Below, piece by piece: positions 46,389 through 57,090 of a stretch of 64,000 nt of DNA. Position 1 is the first letter of the stretch, and each line of letters starts with the position of its first letter. A model generated the notes under the pieces. It was not told where the DNA came from and ran no database searches. It saw only the letters and a list, made by a program, of their open reading frames with translations. The translations under genes and the position numbers were made by a program. Origin of the DNA: Plutella xylostella (taxonomy: Eukaryota > Arthropoda > Insecta > Lepidoptera > Plutellidae); contig NC_063997.1 of assembly GCF_932276165.1 (NCBI RefSeq), positions 1,250,001 through 1,314,000 on the forward strand, given 5' to 3'.

Positions 46389-48332
46389 TAGGGTAAACTA
46401 CCCAATTATTGACACTTTAAGACGAGTCGTCTGCAAAACTGGCCATAAATACGCATAAAATATTAGTATTGTGGTATTTTTTCCGTAGCAGCCTCAGGTG
46501 TATATTCATTTATAATATTTTTGATAAAACAATGACCCTATAGTCTTAGTTTTTTATTATCAGCTATAAATTTGAAAGAACACCTATTTCCCAATTATTG
46601 ACACGGGTTTTCCAATTTATGACACCTCCTGTACCAATTATTGACATGCTTGATATTAGGTAATAAAAACCGTTTTAAACAGGAATTAAACCTTTAGGAC
46701 GGTACCATGGGTCCGGTTTTCTATTTGGTATATCACGGTGATATATTGAAACACCATAAGTGTCACATACCATAAGTCATCAGCTAGTTATCTGACATAC
46801 CATATATACTGCATCTAATGCTAATGCTAGCAGACTAGTTCCACTGAGTTAGGCTGCTTCGTCTCATGATCTCCTGGGCATTTCTCAAAGGTTCCAGCTA
46901 GTGCGTCCTGCTGCTGATGCCATATGGTTCAGAAACGTGGTCACAGCTGGGCTAACAGGTCCACCGATATAAAGTCGTAATGCGGACTGAACTGGTGTAA
47001 GCAATCCATCAGAGATCCAATGTGAGATGCCAATAGGCCAGCCACCCAAGAAGAAAGACAGTTGGAGTAATCGAGTTCTCGAGTGGAGGTAACGAACAGG
47101 CAAGCGTGACATAGCATGCTTTTTGGCCGTCAGGACCGAGGCTGATCTTAGACCTGGTAAGTACTTGCTGGAAGAGAAAGGCCAAAGAAAAAGTGTGGTG
47201 TAGCTTTGTCGCATCTTTATTTTGATGAAGAATCATGAATATGCCTCTGATATCTCTAGTTTATGCTCGCAGAACTACACGTAGCATCCTTGAGAGTTGG
47301 CCTGTAGATAAACATGTTCAAGACTAAGGTAATGTCCAGTGTCCCAATCGAAACGAACGATACAGCTGGATATCATTAAATTTTGTGAATCTTAACACCT
47401 ATCTTGATAATTGTTTACCCGCCGGGTCAGAATCCCAGTTTAAACAGATTACGAGGTTGATTCAGCTGGGTGGGAAGTGTGCAGGACACTTTTGGCCAGA
47501 CAAAATGATGACAGGTGGACGTAGAGCAGTTGGCAGGCCACCTGATAGTCAGACGACTTCATATAGGTTGCAGAAAGGCAGTGAGAAGTGAAGCAGAAAA
47601 AGTTGTGCACTGCCACTTTTATGGTAAGCTCCCATAAAAATATTTATCGTTTATGAGCGTAATTATTGACACTTTGCCTATATATAGACATGTCAATAAT
47701 AGGGAAATAGATTACTGACACTATGTCGATAATTGGATTTCACTGTATTGACACTGTGTCATGAATTGGAAATTCGTGTGGGATAAATGATTAAATAGTG
47801 TCAACGTGATCATTATAGGATATACTACCGGAAAAAGCTAAAATATTAGCATGAAAACAAAAAACATCACTTCACAATTATGGACCCAATATGTCAATAT
47901 TAGGAAAATATACCAAAAGTGCTACCTATAATTGACACCACCTAAATTTGAAGTTTTAACCGAAAATAAGTGGTTTTTGAGGTAAGAAATGGAAAAGGAA
48001 TTTTGTTCCCTTTTCAGTCCAAATAACAAATTTAACCATTTTTTTAAGAAATACTAGCAAATTTATTCCTAAAGTAGCCACTGTCCTTTGCAAAAAGCGA
48101 TCCAAGATGGCGGAATTTAAAGAAGCAACGGAGAGGCACGAATTGTCTATGTTTTATTGGTCAGCCATTGCTGTAAAAATGACTGCCGAGTGTTACCATT
48201 ACAGAATAACTATTACTGCTGCATTCAAAGATAAATATAACTAAATAGAACGAAGCGTTGTCTTGATTTCTTTAATTATTCCGCGATGTGTCAATAAATG
48301 GAGGGGTGTCAACAATAGGGTAGTTTACCCTA
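46389..48332. mobile_element. 1.94-kb TA-flanked terminal-inverted-repeat element
   Basis: The ends are GGGTAAACTACCCAATTATT then GACAC, and its inverted form GTGTCAACAATAGGGTAGTT then TACCC, about 23 of 25 positions matching. TA lies outside both ends (46389-46390, 48331-48332) and unit 1 has the empty site (ACACATACCTATC near 38815). Copies of AATTATTGACAC in both orientations occur beneath both ends and may be transposase-binding sites. No transposase is visible. Plus-strand reading near 47055-47100 gives SWSNRVLEWR and near 47510 GRRAVGRPP, resembling degenerate RTE C-termini. Probably a non-autonomous Tc1/mariner-type element that captured RTE debris. Confidence 0.75.
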
Positions 48333-48509
48333 CCTATCTAAACAAAAATTTGTATTATAAGTTTGTTAGTATCCCTTTTGCCATATGCCGACGACTAATT
48401 TCATTAAGATCTGTAAACATTCACATAAAATTCGAGGGAAAAAAAGAGGTCACAGGAAGACCCCGGTCGAGAATTAAACCTGGGACGCTCAGCACAATTA
48501 CCACCACTA

Positions 48510-48634
48510 GCTGTGCAGTCATCATCATCATCATCATCATCATCATCAGCCTATAGCAGTCCACTGCTGGACGTAGGCCTCTCCCAAAGCACGCCACTGG
48601 ATGCGATCTTTAGCTTTCCAGCTTGCTGTGCAGT
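48510..48634 (-). mobile_element. 105-bp RTE tail with 10-bp target-site duplication (unit 2)
   Basis: Orthologous to the insertion at 39008-39097: the same GCTGTGCAGT duplications (48510-48519, 48625-48634) and the same truncation point. The (CAT)n tail has 9 repeats here against 4 in unit 1. Confidence 0.85.
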
Positions 48635-48904
48635 AAGAAGATAAATCTAAAATTCCCAGCTTCTCTTGTTCTAATAGTATTCCTGTAAGGACAGCAACAC
48701 ATTAAAATGCAAAGGTGGACGACGGCGGATTGCCAGCGACACGACGTGAGCCGGATTTAAATCTATTATTCTTATTCCTGAAGCGAATTCAAAGGTTTAA
48801 TGAATGCGTAATCTTTGTACGGTTATAAGAAACGTCTTTTGCGACTATTATTATTTCTAATTTTATCATAATGAGGTTGCTGCATCATGGCTTTAGTTGC
48901 TTTA

Positions 48905-49053
48905 GTGCCAATTTCTCTATAGTCGGTTAGTATAACCAGGGATTATTGCTTGACTTTTGACACATCTGTCAAGAATTTAATAATATGGAGATGACCTATA
49001 ATTGATCAACCTTTCCCTGGTTACGATCTAACCGACTATGGAGACGTTGGAGC
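48905..49053. mobile_element. PIF-like MITE M2, first of a tandem pair
   Basis: GTGCCAATTTCTCTATAGTC at the left, CGACTATGGAGACGTTGGAG at the right, with CAGGGATTATTG and CTTTCCCTGGTTACGATC inner arms. TTA/TAA at the borders. Unit 1 keeps only its left part (from about 39387). Confidence 0.7.
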
Positions 49054-49056
49054 TAA

Positions 49057-49195
49057 GTGACAATTTTTCCATAGTCGGTTATCTAACCTACCGGGATTGG
49101 TTCCTCAATTATATTATAAAATTCTTGACAGATGTGTCAAAAGTCAAAAAATAAACCCTGGTTATGCTCTAAACCCACTATGGCGAAATTGGCAC
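49057..49195. mobile_element. PIF-like MITE M2, second of a tandem pair
   Basis: GTGACAATTTTTCCATAGTC to CTATGGCGAAATTGGCAC. It shares the TAA at 49054-49056 with the preceding copy, so one copy probably inserted at the border of the other. Confidence 0.7.
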
Positions 49196-50248
49196 TTAGA
49201 ATCACACCCTAATATATTATACGCCTATGTTTACTACTACAATGACTGAAGGGGTGTTCAGGGTGACTCACAAATCACAAATGAGCCATTCTACCTAATA
49301 ACTGTTAAATGTTCATGTGCACTATGATATATTGGGAGCCCTATTGCTATTGTAGTAAAATGTACCTCTTACCTAGAATCTGGAGGCTGGTATCTAACCG
49401 ATGTTTTCTTTCACTGTTAGAGCACGTGTTATAATTTAACTTAATATCCTTAATTGGAAATAAATCATTTTTATTGGTAGCCAATATTTGAACGCATAGA
49501 TTCTTGAGTGAGAGGGCGAGGTTTTGTCCAACAACAAAGATCGTAACATCTTATTGAACAACACAAAAACATTGCAAACCTCAGCGATGCGCGATGTCTC
49601 AAAAAATCAATAACCCACCATTAAATATGGAACACTATCGAATAAAAAGTGGGCAAAATGCAGCATTCAACATTTATGTCCGCGTTTCGGTCTGGAGATG
49701 CTGAGTTACCACTGATAGTCGATAGAACGGCAGTTAAGGGGCCGTAATGTGAAAATTATACAGTACCCACTTAGCATTTTCAGTGGTCCTTACTGATCAT
49801 AGATGTGCAGATCTATTTTTAGAATCGGATATTTTTATTTGTAAACAATTTATTGTACACAAAAACAGTATATTTATACATTATACACATTACAAATGAA
49901 AACGCAGTAAAATCATACAAGGGCGGACGTATTGCCACAAAGTATTTTTTCCCAGCCAACCCCTCTTGGTCGGGTTGTTTGTCGGATAATTTTGAGTATT
50001 CCCACTATTCGTTTTATACGAAAGTTTTGAGCTGCTACTAGGTAGCAAGGGCTTATAAAATAGAAACACTTTACTGGTAAACACTTAAAACGTTCCTGTT
50101 TAAATGAATTTAGGTAATACCTTACATCGGTATAAGCAAATATATCCTACAACAGAGTTCTGTACTTAACTATGAACTGACTGTCGTTATCTCGGACCGA
50201 TTAATACCTGCGACATATTTTATAATAAATCACTATCTTTTCACAATA

Positions 50249-50330
50249 ACTCTCCATCATCATCATCATCAGCCAATAATCATCCACTGCTGGACATAGG
50301 CCTCTACCAAGGAGCGCCACAACACTCTCC
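50249..50330 (-). mobile_element. 68-bp RTE tail with 7-bp target-site duplication, private to unit 2
   Basis: The insert at 50256-50323 is (ATC)n followed by AGCCAATAATCATCCACTGC, TGGACATAGGCCTC and AAGGAGCGCCACAAC. ACTCTCC borders it on both sides (50249-50255, 50324-50330). Unit 1 has the empty site near 41370. Confidence 0.85.
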
Positions 50331-50649
50331 ATAAATAAAGTAAAATATTCTAATTTTAATTATTTTTATAAAAACGTTACCCAAATGTAACGCAACTCTA
50401 CGCATAGTCTCACATATCCGTGATGATCAGTTAGGAATTTAAGTACATCAATACAACCACCCGCTTGTTGGCTAGTAAGCCGCTGATTTTGTTTGTAGGC
50501 ATATTGTGAGCGCCCCCTATAGATGTTGCCAAACATTGTTCATTCTCCGGCTAGATTTAAAATGAAATACGTTATGAAATAAAATTAATAATTTACCTAC
50601 CTAATAATATAAAAAATCAAGCAATTCATTATCTAATTTGTAAAAAAAA

Positions 50650-50742
50650 TGCTACGTCAAGGCGTAGCACATTACATTGCTACGGGAGACCTACGCCGCG
50701 CCGTAGCAGATTCGTAGGCATGCTACGGCGCAGCATAGGCCT
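50650..50742. repeat. CTACG/CGTAG inverted-repeat cluster (unit 2)
   Basis: Counterpart of 41672-41762: GCTACGTCAAGGCGTAGCAC, CTACGCCGCGCCGTAGCAG, GGCATGCTACGGCGCAGCAT. Several of the differences fall within the arms. Confidence 0.75.
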
Positions 50743-50764
50743 CAGAATTCAATTATTTATTTTA

Positions 50765-50962
50765 CTCTAGCTGTTCCCCAGAGCTTCGGTTCGCCTTAAA
50801 AGTTTTCCCGTAGGAATTCCGGGATGAAAAGTAGCCTATGTTCTATCTCAGGGTCTAGGCCATATGTATACAAAGTTTCATTCAAATCCGTTCAGTAGTT
50901 TTGGCGTGAAAGAGTAACAGACAGACACAGTTACATTCGCTCTTATAATATTAGTTAGGATT
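50765..50962 (-). mobile_element. Helitron-like fragment, private to unit 2
   Basis: It starts CTAGCTGTTCCCCAGAGCTT and ends TTATAATATTAGTTAGGA; on the minus strand this is a TCCTAACTAATATTATAA start and a CTAG end, which matches Helitron TC...CTAG termini. Absent from the equivalent position in unit 1 (about 41775). Confidence 0.65.
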
Positions 50963-51644
50963 GATTTATGTATTGTAAATAATCATGGTATTTTTTTTAT
51001 TTATGAACGAAATACCTACGTCTATTTTTAGTATACATAAGTATTTGGGGCAATATTTATGTTATTTATGAACGAAATGAATAAAAATTAATGTTAGCTC
51101 TGTAAAAGTTTTAATTATCACAAGTTTATCTAAAAAAATATGAAAAATAACTTGTAGAGCCACTTCCAGTGCGAACAAGTTCATAAATATCAAACTGCCG
51201 GGTTAGCCTTTTATGTAATTCGAAAACATTTTTAAGTGCTCCTTTGAATTTTTATTAAAGCTATTTTTATAATTTATATTACCATTTTGCCTCAGTAGCC
51301 GCTAATAACCTCAACGACAAATTAGGGGTGTCACAAATTTGGAATTTGTGTTTTTTTAATAATACATTATAAAGCCCAAAATGAATTAAGTGTTTTGATA
51401 TCTCAACATAAACAAATGAAGTAAGTAATTTAAACATAATGCATAACAACATACTATATGTATAACATAATACTATACATATTATTTGTTTGCAGAAACC
51501 TAAGTCATAGATACTACAATAATAATAGAATGAACGTGATACTAGTTTGTTCAAAATCTACTCCCCATTATTTAAAGTCTTGTATAAATTTTATTTACAC
51601 AGGGTCGTCTTCACACCAAGGACAGTTACTAACCACTGCGCCAT

Positions 51645-51925
51645 TGGAGAAACCACAAAAACAACAAACACTCACACCTTGTACTAATGTACTCCCTTGC
51701 GGGGTAGGCAGAGGTGCATTGCTGCACCCACTTTTCGCCAGTGTTATGTTAGTCCCAATGTAATAGGGGGCGGGCCTTTTGCCATCTTACGGGCACATCC
51801 AAAACCCGAGAACAAATATCTGTGTTTATACAAATATCTGCCCCAGCCGGGAATCGAACCCGGGACCTTCCGCTCAGTAGTCAGGGTCACTAACCACTAC
51901 GCCATTCGGTAGTCTCTGGAGAAAC
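51645..51925 (-). mobile_element. tRNA-derived SINE S1 nested in an older SINE (unit 2)
   Basis: The same nest, target duplication (TGGAGAAACCAC type) and orientation as 45264-45547. The B box GGTTCGATTCCCGGC is preserved. It predates the duplication. Confidence 0.8.
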
Positions 51926-53291
51926 CACTCAAGTAACAACAATATCTCTGAAGCGACTCGACTGCAGCCTCTTATCGTCGGCTCGCCCAGTGACTTATAA
52001 ATTTAACGTCCTACCGGATTTACGACCAAATTATAACTTTACTTCCAGTTTCAACGCATTAAGCTACGAAGCTTTCGAGTATTATTGTGAGCCTTAGGCT
52101 TCAGATTGCTGAAATGAAAAGTGGTTTGATTCAAGTTAAACAGAATGCGAGCGACATCGAAATGACTGGGACTTTCAGGATGATAGTTTACTCTTACAAA
52201 TTAAATAAAAATGTGAACAAATTTAATGACGGATGATAGTAAAGTACATGAAAGTAAATCAATGTTTGGGATACTAGGAATTTGAATAAAAATGAAAAGT
52301 AGTTTAAATGGCCCTAAAATTCAAGTTTACATAAAATACCAATACCTGAGAATACTTAAATCCATACATAAAGGCAGGCATAAAATTGACGCGGTTCAAA
52401 GTTTGTGATTTCGTTGTCTCGAATCATTTATCTCCGAAGGAAAGTTAGTATTCGGAATAATAATATGAAATGTTACATTATTTTTCAGCTAGTTAAAATA
52501 AGATAAAGTAACTTGCTGTATTGGCTTTACCTCCTCCAAAAGCTTCGAAGGTCTTAGTTATACAAACTTAAATGTTTCACTATCGCCAACCCTACAAAGC
52601 TCGAATCAAATGTCGACCGTATTAATTTGGCGTAAAGCTCACTTTGGCACACCTTAAGCTTTCTAGTTAAGGTGATGCTGCCAAAGACATGTTTCAAAAT
52701 GTACATAATTATACTATGTACCTATCTGGCCAGAATATTATCTAAGAAAAACACCCACAAATAATTAATAACTCACCTGGATCACTAAAAACAAAGCCTA
52801 GCAACCTATAATTTTCATTGTAGATTGTGATTAATGAATCACCACTTAAAGAAATAGTCCTCATCAGATCTTTTCATTTCCTTATACAGTTATTTTATAT
52901 GATCTTTACTCAAGTAAGTAGGTAAATACATATAATGTACTAAAATACTATAATAGTAATACTATAAAATAAACTAAAACATACAAGTAGTTTAAATTTG
53001 ATGGTTCATAAAAATAATATGATCGGCTGCTAAAGTTAAGAGGGAACCCCCCTTAAGGGTCGTGGTGACAGTTGTATAGTATTTGAAGAAAGTTCAGTGA
53101 GGATGTACGTTTGTTTGTCAGTTGTTTTGTAAGTAATAAATAACACTCATATGCATACTTTGAAAGTGTATAAGATCTGTAGGGTTTGTTAAAATGACTT
53201 CTAAAGTTATGAGTTACACGCTTAGTTGCTAGAAGTGAGTTAAAACTAAGGTCGACCACTAAACTTAAAGGTCACTTTTACGAAACACTAA

Positions 53292-53443
53292 GTGCCAGTT
53301 TTTCCATACTCGGTTATCTAACCGACAGGGATTGATTTATATATTAAACGTCATCTCCATATAAAATTCATGACAGATGTGTCAAAAATCAACCACTACC
53401 TACTCCCTGGTTATGCTCTAACCGACTATGGAGAAATTGGCAC
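53292..53443. mobile_element. PIF-like MITE M2, complete copy
   Basis: GTGCCAGTTTTTCCATACTC to GACTATGGAGAAATTGGCAC, 152 bp, flanked by TAA at 53289-53291 and 53444-53446. This is the cleanest example of the family. Confidence 0.8.
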
Positions 53444-53611
53444 TAAGCATATTTAAATCAAGTTTTAAAAACATTTTGTACTAACTGCCAGATGTTTGAC
53501 ATGCGACTACGTTTAGCGTTTGATGAAATTACTAACTGCCTTGGTTTGACATTATACGGACAGAAAGGTTGAACTAATCTGAAAGTTCCTTCAAGTAACT
53601 TGGTAATAGCT

Positions 53612-53935
53612 CATGGAGCGGTGGTAGCTCAGTCGGGTAAGTGCTCGCTTCTCACGCCAGAGATGCGGGTTCGAATCCCGGCGTTGACATGTACCCATGG
53701 GTTCTTTTAACTTAATTACAATGTCGTCAGGAAACTTGCATATCTAAATTTAGAACATCTAGATAATATATGTGAACCCACCAACCCGCAGTGGACCAGT
53801 GTGGTGGGGAATGGTCCAAGCTTAGGAAGGCAGTTTAGACCTTGGGGATATGCACAAAGGTTCCACTCGAGAGAGCCAGGTGCAGGTATTTAAACCCCCA
53901 CAGAGAATAGAATAGAATAGAATTGGTGATAAACT
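53612..53935 (+). mobile_element. tRNA-derived SINE, family S2, full length
   Basis: The head GAGCGGTGGTAGCTCAGTCG (A box) and CGGGTTCGAATCCCGGC (B box) resembles a tRNA. The body has TCAGGAAACTTGCATATCTA, AGCTTAGGAAGGCAGTTTAG and CTTGGGGATATGCACAAAGG. The tail is (AATAG)n at about 53908-53925. TTGGTAATA before and TTGGTGATA after may be a slightly diverged target duplication. Confidence 0.85.
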
Positions 53936-54284
53936 CCAAGAGGTGCCTAAGGAATAGCTGACTTAGCAAAATAACAGTCACAGCCTAGATTAATAATATA
54001 CGGACGTAATACAATATCGTTAGTCACAGCACGAAAATACTAGTAAAAAAATTCAATATAATACGAGTAAATTCCTATATAGAGTTCAGTGGTGAAACAA
54101 GTGTTCGTATTTACATGTATATTGTATACAATACAACCTACAAAAAGTTGACCCTTTCAGTTGGCTTACATATTGAATACCGAATACTGTTTATTTGGAA
54201 ATGTTCGCACACCGCGCTACACCGACAGAGGGAATATTCGTAAGCTAACTAAATGATTTAATATTGAAGATACGTTAAGTCTAA

Positions 54285-54410
54285 TCCCATTATTCATAAA
54301 AAAGTTACTGGACGCTATTTTGTCGCTCTCTGTCAAAGAACAAATTGTTCTCTTTCAGAGAGTGACAGAACAGTTCAAGCGACCAGTAACTTTTTTATGA
54401 ATAGGAGGGT
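54285..54410. mobile_element. Hairpin MITE, about 125 bp
   Basis: TCCCATTATTCATAAAAAAG then TTACTGG pairs with CCAGTAACTTTTTTATGAAT then AGGAGGG. The inner arms TGTCGCTCTCTGTCAAAGAAC and TTCTCTTTCAGAGAGTGACA also pair, so nearly the whole element folds. Confidence 0.75.
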
Positions 54411-55611
54411 AAGACTACAAGGGGAACATTTATAACTCTGTTAATGGTAAGTATTTGAATTTATATTTTGAAAAGATAGACAATGGTAAACATTTAGGTA
54501 GGTGCTTCAGGTAGATACACTTACGAGCAGTGAAAAGGTTAAATAGCGCATTTTTGGAGTTGCAAAACATACGTCTCAAAAATATTAAACGCATGGTATT
54601 GAGTAAAATTTTAGTAAGCCAGCGTTAGTTCTAAGCCGTAGCAAAACTTTGGTAATATTGTGGAAAGTTGGACTACACCTATCGAATGCTTCTTTTTCAG
54701 TTTTACTGCTCTCCATTTATATTTTTACTATCTACGTATGATTGCATGAGCAAACTACATCTCAGATATTATATATCATTATGAATTCCGGATACGATTT
54801 ATAATTAATCTTTAATAAATAATCTTTAATAAAGTATTTTGTTTCATTAAGTTAGTTATGTTTTGGTAGGATATAAGTCACACGTTAATTGGAAGAAACT
54901 GCTATTAACATCAAGTGCATTTATGTAGACGTAAATTTATTGTGGAATAAAGAATTTAATAATAATGATACGTGTATTCTTTTATTATACCTATTCACAT
55001 TGTTTTAGAGTTTTTTTTGTAATTATTGCATTTTTTATTTAACTTCGCACTGTTCGCCGTTCTATACGGCCATGTTTTCATTTTCAATAAATAGGGTTTT
55101 TTTAAGTACAGTCACGTCTGCTATATGTATAAATACTTCTACGTTTTAGCCCTTTTTCAAGGAAAGTTATTATTAATAATAATAATAATAAACATTTATT
55201 TTCAGACATATAGGTCCATAGCGTATTAGTATAAGTCTGCCAAACTACTTAAACTTAACTAAAAGTTAAAACTAGTTTTAAATGGCTGTATTTTACTGTA
55301 TTTCAATCTTAATTTTGTGGTTAGACTGTAAGTCTCAATGATACATTAAAAAAGAGTTTTTGTTATTATAAAATTATTGTTATAAATCTGAATTACTCAG
55401 CAAGATTCAAGTTTATTTTTGCTCCTCAGCCGACCTCACTCGCAAGCAAATTATCTTTTTGCATTGTGCCGTTTCGACCCTAACTTAAATGAAATATGCT
55501 CCTTTCTGTTCCGGATAAAGGTCAGGGTAGATTGTGATTCGACTGTACATTTCAGTGTACAATATGGTAAGTACTTTTATCTATACAATATTATATACCT
55601 ACATAATTATA

Positions 55612-56398
55612 CACTCAGAGCCAATGAAATAGTTCCACTCACAAAATGCCGACACCAATCGACCCCAATTTTTTCAAACATTTAATTAAAAACCGGCCAA
55701 GTGCGAGTCGGGCTCGCGCACAAAGGGTTCCGTAGCAGCAAATATAATTTACAGTTAAATCAACCTATCTCAAAAACTATAAGAGATACTTTGATCAAAC
55801 CAAAAATCGTTGAAAGAGTTAATTAGCATGCATCACCTCTATTTTTTTAGAATTTTATACCCCGTAGTTATAAAAATAGAGGGGGGGGGACATACTTTTT
55901 ACGACTTTGAGAGCTGATATCTCAAAAACCGTTCACTTTAAGAAAAATGTTTTTTAGAAAACTTTATATCATTTTAAAAGACCTTTCCATTGATACCCCA
56001 CACGGGTATGTACATCGAAAAAAAAAATTTCATCCCTCAGTTACATGTATGGGGGGCCCCACCCCCAATTCTTTTTTTTACTATTTAGTGTCATATTTTT
56101 GTAGCGGTTCATACAACACATATTCCCATCAAATTTCATCACTGTAGTACTTATAGTTTCCGAGTAAATCGGCTGTGACAGACGGACAGACGGACAGACG
56201 GACATGACGAAACTATAAGGGTTCCGTTTTTGCCATTTTGGCTACGGAACCCTAAAAATAATACCGTTTTTTGTTGATAATATTCTGATGCTCTGATAAA
56301 TGTACTTCAATGTTGCAGAAGGCGTCATTAGGCTAGCATTTTCCGTCTATGAGGAATTTGGTGCTTTTCTCAGTGAACCTTTTCATTGCCCGGGAGTG
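55612..56398. mobile_element. MITE family M1 split by repeat N1
   Basis: The left part 55612-55687 (CACTCAGAGCCAATGAAATA, GTTCCACTCACAAAATGCCG) and the right part 56260-56398 (CAATGTTGCAGAAGGCGTCA, CCTTTTCATTGCCCGGGAGT) together make a complete M1 element very like 15870-16101. Repeat N1 sits between them, so N1 inserted into M1. TA flanks both outer ends. Confidence 0.8.
55688..56259 (+). mobile_element. Non-autonomous repeat N1, second copy
   Basis: Almost identical to 39942-40503 (same (GACGGACA)n block with fewer repeats, an extra short segment after GGTTCCGTAG). High similarity between copies in different contexts indicates recent activity. Confidence 0.75.
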
Positions 56399-56801
56399 TA
56401 ATATATGTAAGAAATAAGTACTTTCACCGTACCTTAATATTCTTTCTGTAGAACACTTTATCATGTCAATATTTTTAACAAACCCTTTAGAAAATTTTAT
56501 GAAGAACATATCAAAACGAAGCTATATTACAATAATGAATTTAAATGTATTTAGATGTATGTTTCCACAATGTGACAGAAAGTAATATTGGATAAAAGCC
56601 CAGAATGTAACCTCGCCTTAATCCTTAAACATATATAGGTATGGGCTTTGGGGAATAATAAAATTAATGATAATGAAACAGCCTTAAGGTCTTCGCACAT
56701 TATAACAACTCACCGGCGACTCGACTCTATGCTAGACATTGATATTTAAGCCCTGTGTCATATGTTCAAGGATTAATTTCAAAAAATAATTATAAAGTAG
56801 T
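56399..56801. other. Unassigned sequence left of the RTE element
   Basis: AT-rich, no ORF or repeat recognised. It ends at the target site of the full-length RTE insertion. Confidence 0.5.
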
Positions 56802-56904
56802 GTACAACGAGTGGCGAGGGGGGCTTGTCGCTCACGTCCGTAGGTACAAACCCTAGTTACCCTACACGTGTCCCCTGGGTGGTGCTAACGAGTGACAACG
56901 CCGA

Positions 56905-57090
56905 ATGTCGGGCGGCGGTAAATCGACCCGACCTCCTCTCCTAGCAGAGGCGGCGATCTCCCGCCGTAAAAAAGGAGAATCACCAACACGCCTGCCAAGC
57001 GCGGTGATTATGGCAAATAAACCTCCTGATGGAAAAAACAAAGCCCCGGCCCCCAGTCCCCGGCAGCCCCGCTATCCCGGACTCCGGTAG
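56905..57090 (+). CDS. Probable N-terminal piece of the RTE protein, in a different frame
   Basis: A 61-codon ORF, MSGGGKSTRPPLLAEAAISR..., Pro/Arg/Lys-rich, starting 89 bp into the element. It overlaps the open endonuclease frame from 57030 but is in a different frame and stops at 57088-57090. Either an indel (the A6 run at 57032-57037 is a candidate) or recoding separates the two. Arg/Pro-rich leaders before the endonuclease are common in lepidopteran RTE ORFs. Confidence 0.55.
   Translation: MSGGGKSTRPPLLAEAAISRRKKGESPTRLPSAVIMANKPPDGKNKAPAPSPRQPRYPGLR

Larger units (their letters stand above)
45859..52231 (+). repeat. Tandem duplication, unit 2 (about 6.4 kb with its insertions)
   Basis: Direct repeat of unit 1, adjoining it without a spacer. 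Insertions or blocks absent from unit 1: a 1.94-kb TA-flanked element (46391-48330), a fuller M2 MITE pair plus about 180 bp (48940-49380, apparently deleted in unit 1), a 68-bp RTE tail (50256-50323) and a Helitron-like fragment (50765-50962). The unit ends at ATGTGAACAAATTTAATGAC, after which sequence becomes unique. A false duplication of two haplotypes by the assembler is an alternative. Confidence 0.85.
52232..55611. other. Intergenic region right of the duplication
   Basis: No gene supported. Contains a PIF-like MITE (53292-53443), a SINE (53612-53935), a hairpin MITE (54285-54410), a half M1 MITE near 54522 (CACTTACGAGCAGTGAAAAG) and an (AAT)n run near 55172-55195 joined to a LINE-like 3' end. 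Otherwise AT-rich sequence without recognised content. Confidence 0.5.

Noticed and set aside
46885..47236. Overlapping minus-strand ORFs of 109 and 75 codons
   Set aside because: No transposase motif. The opposite strand shows degenerate RTE-like peptides, which explains the open stretch better.
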